From JBBRHF01 sp038223055 (GTDB lineage: Bacteria > Actinomycetota > Actinomycetes > JACCUZ01): a stretch of DNA of 9,628 nucleotides. This document shows, piece by piece, positions 1 through 5,231 of this stretch. Below the pieces are notes generated by a model that ran no database searches, was not told the origin of the DNA, and saw nothing but the letters and a program-made list of their open reading frames with translations. A program made the translations under genes and the position numbers. The first letter of the stretch is position 1, and every line of letters starts with the position of its first letter. The stretch spans positions 1-9,628 of the forward strand of contig JBBRHF010000167.1 of NCBI GenBank assembly GCA_038223055.1, read 5' to 3'.

Positions 1-1
1 C

Positions 2-538
2 TACAACCGCGACCAGGGCTTCCTCAAGGGGATGGGCATCGACACCAAGGACGTGAAGAAGAACGGCGACGAGGCGCAATCCGGCAAGTACGACGGGGGC
101 GACTACACGATCGCCTGCAACGCGGCGACGCAGGGCGCGGAGGATGGCGGCCGGGCGGCCATGGAGAACTGCCTGTCCAAGAACCCCGACATCAACGTCG
201 TCTACACCATCAACGAGCCCTCCGCCAATGGCGCCTACCAGGCTCTCAAGACCGCAGGCAAGGAGAAGGGCACCCTGGTCGTGTCCGTCGACGGCGGCTG
301 CGCCGGCGTGAAGTCGGTCAAGGACGGTGTCATCGGCGCCACCTCGCAGCACTACCCGCTGAAGATGGCCACCCTCGGCGTGGCGGCGATCGCGAAGTTT
401 GCCAAGGACGGCACCAAGCCGAGCGTCTCGCCGGGCCTGGACTTCTTCGACACCGGTGTCGCGCTGGTCACCGACAAGCCGGCCACCGGCGTCGACAGCA
501 TCGACACCACCAAGGGAGCTGCGGTCTGCTGGGGCTAG
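2..538 (+). CDS. frcB: Sugar ABC transporter substrate-binding protein, C-terminal part (FrcB-like)
   Basis: This is the 3' portion of a gene that begins before the window; the frame is open from base 2 and gives 178 residues ending at TAG 536-538. It belongs to the type I periplasmic sugar-binding family (Peripla_BP_4, ribose/fructose type). In an actinomycete it would be a secreted lipoprotein that captures the sugar and passes it to the membrane channel. Visible family features are a DGGRAAMENCL helix, the TINEPSANGAYQALK sugar-contact and hinge segment (fragment residues 69-83), SVDGG (95-99), and a GATSQHYPLKMATLGVAAI helix. The C-terminus ends in CWG, as I recall for actinobacterial FrcB-type proteins. 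Four cysteines (fragment residues 39, 57, 100, 176) could form disulfides outside the membrane. The permease and ATPase follow in operon order. The sugar is inferred as fructose or a related monosaccharide from the FrcA-like ATPase; ribose or xylose cannot be excluded. The N-terminus and signal peptide are not in view. Confidence 0.88.
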   Translation, partial: YNRDQGFLKGMGIDTKDVKKNGDEAQSGKYDGGDYTIACNAATQGAEDGGRAAMENCLSKNPDINVVYTINEPSANGAYQALKTAGKEKGTLVVSVDGGCAGVKSVKDGVIGATSQHYPLKMATLGVAAIAKFAKDGTKPSVSPGLDFFDTGVALVTDKPATGVDSIDTTKGAAVCWG

Positions 539-569
539 TCGATCGGCCCCGGTGTGGTCGATCATGCCG

Positions 570-598
570 GGTGGGGGTCGCGAACCGCGACGCCCACC
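570..598 (+). promoter_or_regulatory. Strong intercistronic hairpin between frcB and frcC
   Basis: The arms 570-582 and 586-598 are complementary over 13 positions with a single G/G mismatch (576 against 592) and enclose a 3-base loop (AAC). This is a very stable GC-rich stem 31 bases after the binding-protein stop. No T-run follows, so it is not a textbook intrinsic terminator. In many binding-protein transporter operons, stems in this position protect the upstream mRNA 3' end or partly stop transcription, so that the binding protein is made in excess over the membrane components. That role is inferred here from position and structure. Confidence 0.6.
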
Positions 599-600
599 AC

Positions 601-637
601 CCCTGACCCCAGCACCCTGACCCCCAGCACCCGTGAC
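601..637 (+). repeat. Short tandem repeat, about 2.5 copies of a 14-15 bp unit
   Basis: Two near-identical units, 601-614 (CCCTGACCCCAGCA) and 615-629 (the same with one extra C), are followed by a partial third unit at 630-637 (CCCGTGAC). They lie in the 146-base gap between the binding-protein and permease genes, directly after the hairpin. The C-rich, G-poor sequence could be a Rho-utilisation-like segment or simple slippage-derived repetition. No function is shown. Confidence 0.6.
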
Positions 638-684
638 TCGAGACTCGGCCCGGAGGCACCTGGCGCGGGTGGAAAGGCGGAGCA

Positions 685-1716
685 GTGAGCACCACGATCC
701 AGGCCCCGGCCACCGCGGCCGAGGAGTTCGAGAAGAGACGCCACTCACCGGCCGAGCGCGTCCACCACATCCTGCACTCCCACCCGTCGATCAGCCCGGC
801 GCTCGTCCTGCTGGCCGCGGCGATCGTGTTCACCATCGTCAACGACCGGTTCATCCGGCCGTCGAACCTCTCGCTGATCATGCAGCAGGTGGCCGTGGTC
901 GGGACCCTGGCCATCGGGCAGACACTGATCATCCTCACCGCCGGCATCGACCTGTCCGTCGGCGCGGTGATGGTGCTGTGCAGCCTGGTGATTGCCAAGA
1001 GCGCCGCCGAACGGGGGGTGCCCGCACCGCTTGCCCTGATCCTGGGTCTGGTCGTCGGCATCCTCGCCGGCCTGCTCAACGGGTTGCTCGTGACCCGGGT
1101 CAAGCTTCCGCCGTTCATCGTCACGCTGGGAACGCTCAACGTGTTCCTCGCCCTCGGGCTGCTCTACTCCAACGGCAACAGCGTTCAGGGCAGCGAGATG
1201 CCCGGCCTGCTCACCTGGACCGGGAAGACCATCAAGCTCGGCTCGTTCCAGATCACCACCGGGGTCATCCTCGTGCTGCTCATCGCAGCCGTGGTGGCCT
1301 TTGCCCTCGGGCAGACATCCTGGGGCCGGCACGTCTACGCCGTCGGCGACGACAGCGAGGCAGCCCGGCTCGCCGGCATCAGCGTGCAGCGGGTGCTGCT
1401 CAGCGTCTACGTCGTGGCCGGTCTCATCTTCGCCATCACCGCCTGGATCCAGATCGGGCGGGCCTTCTCCGCGACCCCCAACGCCGGAGCCGACGCCAAC
1501 CTCGACAGCATCACGGCCGTGGTCATCGGCGGCACCAGCCTGTTCGGCGGGAGGGGCACCATCGTGGGCACGCTGCTCGGTGCGCTGACCGTCGGCGTGT
1601 TCCGCAACGGGCTTGCGCTGGCCGGCGTCGACGTTCTCTACCAGACCCTCGTCGTCGGCATCCTGGTGATCGCCGCCGTCTCGCTGGACCAATGGATCAG
1701 GAAGGTGCGCTCGTGA
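685..1716 (+). CDS. frcC: Sugar ABC transporter permease (FrcC-like, BPD_transp_2)
   Basis: Encodes a 343-residue integral membrane permease of the ribose/fructose/xylose class, which forms the homodimeric channel for the upstream binding protein. After a cytoplasmic N-terminus of about 35 residues come roughly 8-10 hydrophobic helices. Family motifs visible are TAGIDLSVGA (85-94), LPPFIVTLGT (141-150), the cytoplasmic coupling loop SWGRHVYAVGDDSEAARLAG (about 212-231), and the DSITAVVIGGTSLFGGRGT segment (274-292). Length is normal for the family. The start is GTG 685, preceded by the purine-rich GGAAAGG at 671-677; no longer in-frame start fits better. Its TGA (1714-1716) overlaps the GTG of the ATPase gene, indicating translational coupling. 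Substrate assignment to fructose rests on the whole operon rather than on this protein, since BPD_transp_2 permeases of different sugar specificity look alike. Confidence 0.92.
   Translation: MSTTIQAPATAAEEFEKRRHSPAERVHHILHSHPSISPALVLLAAAIVFTIVNDRFIRPSNLSLIMQQVAVVGTLAIGQTLIILTAGIDLSVGAVMVLCSLVIAKSAAERGVPAPLALILGLVVGILAGLLNGLLVTRVKLPPFIVTLGTLNVFLALGLLYSNGNSVQGSEMPGLLTWTGKTIKLGSFQITTGVILVLLIAAVVAFALGQTSWGRHVYAVGDDSEAARLAGISVQRVLLSVYVVAGLIFAITAWIQIGRAFSATPNAGADANLDSITAVVIGGTSLFGGRGTIVGTLLGALTVGVFRNGLALAGVDVLYQTLVVGILVIAAVSLDQWIRKVRS
1699..1705 (+). promoter_or_regulatory. Ribosome binding site for the ATPase gene, inside the permease gene
   Basis: AGGAAGG lies 7 bases upstream of GTG 1713 and within the last codons of the permease gene. 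It decides the GTG at 1713 as the start of the ATPase, in a 4-base GTGA stop/start overlap. Confidence 0.75.
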
Positions 1717-2603
1717 CGCAGGCAACCGACACTCACCAGGAGCCGACGTCCCGAGGCAACGCCCCAGCCCGCGAGCCGGTGATGGAGGCCCGGGGACTGA
1801 TCAAGACCTTCGGTCGCGTCGTCGGCCTCGACGGGGTCGACCTCCAGCTCTACCCCGGTGAGGTCCTCGGAATCATCGGGGACAACGGAGCGGGCAAGTC
1901 CACGCTGATCAAGGCGCTGACCGGCGCCGTGATCCCCGACCAGGGCCAGATGTTCCTCGAGGGCATGGAGGTCTCCTTCAAGCGGCCTCAGGACGCCCGC
2001 GAGGCCGGCATCGAGACCGTCTACCAGACCCTCGCAGTGGCCCCCGCGCTCGACATCGCCAGCAACCTGTTCCTCGGGCGGGAGAAGCGCCGGGCCGGGC
2101 CGCTCGGCTCGTGGCTGCGGATGCTCGATGTGGCCGGCATGCGCAAGGAGGCCGGCGAGCAGATGGCCGAGCTGGGCATCAGCACCATCCAGAACATGCA
2201 GCAGGCGGTGGAGACCCTTTCGGGTGGCCAGCGCCAGGCCGTGGCCGTGGCACGCGCCGCCGCGTTCGGCAGCAAGGTCGTGGTGCTCGACGAGCCGACG
2301 GCGGCACTGGGGGTCAAGGAGTCCGGGCTGGTGCTCGCGCTGATCAAGCAGCTCAAGGAGCGCGGGCTGCCGGTCATCCTGATCAGCCACAACATGCCGC
2401 ACGTGTTCGAGGTCGCCGACCGCATCCACATCCAGCGCCTGGGCCGCTGCGCGACCGTCATTACGCCCGAGTCGCACTCGATGTCCGAGGCCGTCGCGAT
2501 CATGACCGGTGCCGTGCCGGCGGACAGCCCAGGCCACCAACGCGATGGGCGCGACGGGCCCGGGTCTCCCGGCGTCCCGCCCGGGCACGAAGGTCAGGGC
2601 TAA
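1713..2603 (+). CDS. frcA: Sugar ABC transporter ATP-binding protein (FrcA-like, single ABC domain)
   Basis: Encodes a 296-residue cytoplasmic ATPase that powers sugar import through the upstream permease. All catalytic motifs are intact: Walker A GDNGAGKST (56-64), Q-loop Gln105 in VYQTL, signature LSGGQ (169-173), Walker B VVVLDEP (189-195, catalytic Glu194) and H-loop His226 in ISHN. It has a single ABC domain, unlike RbsA, XylG and MglA, which have two ABC domains in about 500 residues. This matches FrcA of the fructose transporter, and segments such as PALDIASNLFLGRE and LISHNMPHVFEVADRIHI agree closely with FrcA as I remember it. The N-terminal 20 residues are a polar extension and the C-terminal 30 residues (after about 266) are Gly/Pro/Asp-rich and probably disordered. 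Start GTG 1713 overlaps the permease stop. Fructose is the best guess; mannose or ribose are possible. Confidence 0.93.
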   Translation: MTQATDTHQEPTSRGNAPAREPVMEARGLIKTFGRVVGLDGVDLQLYPGEVLGIIGDNGAGKSTLIKALTGAVIPDQGQMFLEGMEVSFKRPQDAREAGIETVYQTLAVAPALDIASNLFLGREKRRAGPLGSWLRMLDVAGMRKEAGEQMAELGISTIQNMQQAVETLSGGQRQAVAVARAAAFGSKVVVLDEPTAALGVKESGLVLALIKQLKERGLPVILISHNMPHVFEVADRIHIQRLGRCATVITPESHSMSEAVAIMTGAVPADSPGHQRDGRDGPGSPGVPPGHEGQG

Positions 2604-2610
2604 CCGGACC

Positions 2611-2662
2611 CAGACCAGAGCCAGACCGAAAGCCGGTTCAGATCGGCAGATCGGCAGATCGG
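2611..2662 (+). repeat. Cluster of five CAGAYC repeats upstream of the LacI gene
   Basis: CAGACC occurs at 2611 and 2622, and three exact head-to-tail copies of the 8-mer CAGATCGG occur at 2639, 2647 and 2655. Together they fill most of the 93-base gap between the ATPase and regulator genes. The first two copies are 11 bases apart, about one helical turn. An AACCGG...CCGGTT inverted pair (2602-2607 and 2633-2638) flanks the first two copies. These may be protein-binding half-sites or the product of replication slippage; nothing in the sequence decides between them. Confidence 0.6.
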
Positions 2663-2683
2663 CCCCCGCACGTCCCCGTCGAC

Positions 2684-2689
2684 GAGGAG
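2684..2689 (+). promoter_or_regulatory. Ribosome binding site of the LacI-family regulator gene
   Basis: GAGGAG lies 7 bases upstream of ATG 2697, close to ideal spacing, and supports that start codon. Confidence 0.75.
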
Positions 2690-2696
2690 TTCAGGC

Positions 2697-3791
2697 ATGG
2701 GCGCAACCGCGACCGGGGACCCCGTGTCCCGGCGCCGCCGCGCCACCCTGCGCGACGTGGCGGCACTGGCCGGTGTGAGCTTCAAGACCGTCTCCCGAGT
2801 CGTCAACGGGGAGGCCGGGGTCTCCCACGACCTCGAACTGCGGGTCCGGGCCGCGGCCGAACGGCTGAACTATCGACCCCACCACGGGGCCAGTGTTCTG
2901 CGCCGCCAGGACGGTCGTTCGATGACCATGGGGCTGCTGGTCGAGGACGTCGCCAACCCCTTCTTCGCCGCGATCCAGCGTGGGGCGGAGACTGTGGCCG
3001 TCGAGCACGGCTACACGGTGCTCACCGGCAGCGTGCTGGACTCGGCCCAGCGCGAACGGGAACTGGTCGACGCCTTCGCCGCGCGCCAGGTGGACGGCCT
3101 CATCGTGGTGCCGACGCCCACCAGTGAACTCGCCCCGGCGTGGTTGGAGGGCATGTCCCTCGTCTACCTCGACCGGACGCCGTCGGGGCAGCGCGGTGAC
3201 GCCGAAGGCCGGCAGGAGCTCACCGCCGACGCCGTTCTCGCCGACAACCGGGTCGGCGCTCGCCGCGGCGTACAGCATCTGATCGAGGCCGGCCACCGCC
3301 GCATCGCCTTCCTCGGCGACCTGCAGCGGGTCCAGACCGCCGTCTACCGCTACCAGGGCTACGTCGAGGCCCACGCCGGCTGCGGGGTGCCGCTGGACCC
3401 GTGGCTGACCCGCCGCGACCTGCACTCGGGCGCGCTGATCGAGGCCGCCACGGCGGAACTGCTGGCCGGCGACAACCCGCCGAGCGCCATCTTCGCCGGC
3501 CAGAACCTGATCACCATCGGCGCCATCCGGGTGCTGCGCGCCCTGGGCCGCGAGCACGACGTCGCCCTCGTCGGCTTCGACGACTTCCTGCTCGCCGACC
3601 TGCTGATCCCGCCCGTCACGGTGGTTGCTCAGGACCCCGACCGGCTGGGCCGCCTCGCCACCGAGCGGCTGCTCGCGCGGATCCACGGCGACACCTCACC
3701 CCCCCAGCTGTACGTCGTGCCCACCACGCTCATCGTGCGAGGCTCGGGGGAGATCCCGCCCCGGCTCGGGCGCACCCCGCCCCCGCGGTAG
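2697..3791 (+). CDS. LacI-family transcriptional regulator
   Basis: Encodes a 364-residue LacI/GalR-type regulator of normal length. The N-terminal helix-turn-helix reads TLRDVAALAGVSFKTVSRVV (17-36). It is followed by a hinge region with RLNYRPHHGASVLRR (56-70) and a periplasmic-binding-protein-like effector domain (about 77-347), recognisable by MGLLVEDVANPFF (78-90), the DGLIVVPT strand (133-140), LIEAGHRRIAFLGD (195-208) and ALVGFDDFLLADLL (290-303). It binds DNA as a dimer, with a sugar or sugar phosphate changing its affinity. It sits 93 bases after the ATPase gene on the same strand, so the likeliest target is the adjacent transporter operon, whose promoter and operator lie upstream of the window. 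A good ribosome binding site supports ATG 2697. The C-terminal tail is Pro/Arg-rich and ends at TAG 3789-3791. Family assignment is firm; target and effector are inferred from position. Confidence 0.93.
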   Translation: MGATATGDPVSRRRRATLRDVAALAGVSFKTVSRVVNGEAGVSHDLELRVRAAAERLNYRPHHGASVLRRQDGRSMTMGLLVEDVANPFFAAIQRGAETVAVEHGYTVLTGSVLDSAQRERELVDAFAARQVDGLIVVPTPTSELAPAWLEGMSLVYLDRTPSGQRGDAEGRQELTADAVLADNRVGARRGVQHLIEAGHRRIAFLGDLQRVQTAVYRYQGYVEAHAGCGVPLDPWLTRRDLHSGALIEAATAELLAGDNPPSAIFAGQNLITIGAIRVLRALGREHDVALVGFDDFLLADLLIPPVTVVAQDPDRLGRLATERLLARIHGDTSPPQLYVVPTTLIVRGSGEIPPRLGRTPPPR

Positions 3792-3829
3792 TTCTCGCCG
3801 CCCAGCGGTCCATACGCTATCCATGGGTC

Positions 3830-5131
3830 GTGGTGTCATCCTCGTCCGATCCCGACCGGCCAGGAGCCGGCCCGCCCGCCAACCCGCAGCCGGGGCAGCC
3901 GGGGCAGCTGGCTCGGCGGCTCGGTGTCGGCGACGCGGTCGTTATCGGGCTCGGGGCGATGGTGGGTGCGGGGGTGTTCGCCGCGTTCACCCCGGCGGCG
4001 CGGGCGGCCGGCTCGGGGTTGCTGCTCGGGCTTGTCGTCGCCGCCGTGGTCGCTTACTGCAACGCGACGTCCTCGGGACGGCTGGCCGCGCTCTACCCGG
4101 CCTCGGGCGGCACCTACGTCTACGGGCGGGAACGGCTCGGGGACTTCTGGGGCTACCTCGCCGGTTGGGGCTTCGTGGTCGGCAAGACCGCCAGCTGTGC
4201 CGCGATGGCGCTCACCGTAGGCTCCTACGCCGCCCCCGGACAGTCTCGCCCGATCGCGGTCGCAACGGTGGTCGCGCTGACCGCGGTGAACTACGCCGGG
4301 GTGCACAAGAGCGCCTGGCTGACCCGCCTGCTGGTCGCGGTCGTCCTCGTCGTCCTCGTCGGGGTGGCGGTGGCGTGCCTCGCCGCCGGACGGCCCAGCG
4401 CCGCAAACTTCACCCCGCTGACCGGCACCGGGCCGCGCGGCGTGCTGCAGGCGGCGGGGTTCCTGTTTTTCGCGTTCGCCGGCTATGCCCGCATCGCCAC
4501 CCTGGGCGAGGAGGTCCGCGACCCGGCCCGCACCATCCCGCGCGCCATCCCGATTGCCCTCGGCCTGGCCTTCACGCTGTACGCCGTCATCGCGCTCGCC
4601 CTGCTCGCCGTCCTCGGAGCGGACGGCGTGGCGGCCACACCCGACCCGCTGGCCGCAGCCGTGGCGAACACGTCCTGGCACCGGTTCGAGCCGGTCGTGC
4701 GGGTCGCCGCCGCCGTCGCCGCGGTCGGGTCGCTGCTCTCGCTCATCTTGGGGGTGTCCCGCACGGCCTTCGCGATGGCCCGCGACGGCCACCTGCCGAG
4801 GGTCCTGGCCGCCGTCCACCCCCGCTACCGCGTGCCGCACCGCGCCGAGGTCGCGGTCGGGGCGGTCGTCGTACTCCTCGTCCTGGTCGCCGACGTCCGC
4901 AGCGCGATCGGATTCTCCTCCGTCGCTGTGCTCGTCTACTACGCCGTCGCGAACGCCTCAGCACTCACCCTGGAGCGGGCTCGCGGCAACAAGGTCGTCC
5001 CGGTGCTGGGTCTGGCTGGTTGCCTGACCGTCGCACTGGCCCTCCCGGCGGCGACGGTTCTCGTGGGCGTGGCAGTGCTCGCGGCGGGAGCCGCGTCGTG
5101 GGCAGCGCGGGTCTGGTGGTTTGCCGGTTGA
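3830..5131 (+). CDS. APC-superfamily amino acid permease
   Basis: Encodes a 433-residue membrane transporter, if read from GTG 3830, with about 11-12 hydrophobic helices. Helix 1 has GDAVVIGLGAMVGAGVF (34-50), whose broken Gly-rich centre binds the amino-acid backbone in APC transporters. Next come the YPASGGTYVYGRERLGDFWG loop (89-108), helix 6 FLFFAFAGYARIATLGEEVR with its following DPARTIPRAI, and the conserved cytoplasmic loop AMARDGHLPRVLAAVHPRYR. This fits secondary uptake or exchange of an amino acid; which one cannot be read. The N-terminal 30 residues are Pro/Gly/Ser-rich. The start is unsure: tandem GTG codons at 3830 and 3833 are the only sensible ones and neither has a clear Shine-Dalgarno, but a TACGCT box (3813-3818) could be a -10 element giving a nearly leaderless transcript. 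It follows the regulator gene by 38 bases without a visible terminator, so co-transcription is possible although the functions look unrelated. Confidence 0.9.
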   Translation: MVSSSSDPDRPGAGPPANPQPGQPGQLARRLGVGDAVVIGLGAMVGAGVFAAFTPAARAAGSGLLLGLVVAAVVAYCNATSSGRLAALYPASGGTYVYGRERLGDFWGYLAGWGFVVGKTASCAAMALTVGSYAAPGQSRPIAVATVVALTAVNYAGVHKSAWLTRLLVAVVLVVLVGVAVACLAAGRPSAANFTPLTGTGPRGVLQAAGFLFFAFAGYARIATLGEEVRDPARTIPRAIPIALGLAFTLYAVIALALLAVLGADGVAATPDPLAAAVANTSWHRFEPVVRVAAAVAAVGSLLSLILGVSRTAFAMARDGHLPRVLAAVHPRYRVPHRAEVAVGAVVVLLVLVADVRSAIGFSSVAVLVYYAVANASALTLERARGNKVVPVLGLAGCLTVALALPAATVLVGVAVLAAGAASWAARVWWFAG

Positions 5132-5133
5132 CC

Positions 5134-5152
5134 GGCGGGGGATGCCCCTGCC
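5134..5152 (+). terminator. Hairpin just after the APC permease gene, possible terminator or attenuator
   Basis: Bases 5134-5141 pair with 5145-5152 through 8 positions, one of them G-U in RNA, around the 3-base loop ATG. It starts 3 bases after the permease stop. No T-run follows, so it would be a tail-less terminator of the kind often proposed for high-GC actinobacteria, or an mRNA stabiliser. It lies in the leader of the dehydrogenase gene, so attenuation is also possible. Confidence 0.4.
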
Positions 5153-5195
5153 ACAGTTCGACGCCCGAGCCGACCTCGTGGAGGCGAAGTCCGCC

Positions 5196-5231
5196 ATGGC
5201 CACTGCACGCACGTTGCGCGCGAGCGAGTGA
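5196..5231 (+). CDS. Possible 11-residue leader ORF overlapping the dehydrogenase start
   Basis: ATG 5196 opens MATARTLRASE and stops at TGA 5229-5231, which overlaps the GTG (5228-5230) of the following gene as GTGA. GGAGG at 5180-5184 precedes it by 11 bases, a better ribosome binding site than anything before GTG 5228. It could be a leader that couples translation into the dehydrogenase gene. No residue run suggests amino-acid-dependent attenuation. An ORF this short can easily arise by chance. Confidence 0.3.
   Translation: MATARTLRASE

Noticed and set aside
633..1712. Upstream extension of the ATPase frame across the permease gene
   Set aside because: The frame is open but encodes Arg/Pro-rich noise over the true permease; the ribosome binding site and GTGA overlap put the ATPase start at 1713.
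2602..2638. AACCGG...CCGGTT inverted pair as a LacI operator or terminator
   Set aside because: The half-sites are separated by 25 bases, unlike a compact LacI operator, and a 6-bp stem with that loop is weak; it is mentioned only as context for the repeat cluster.
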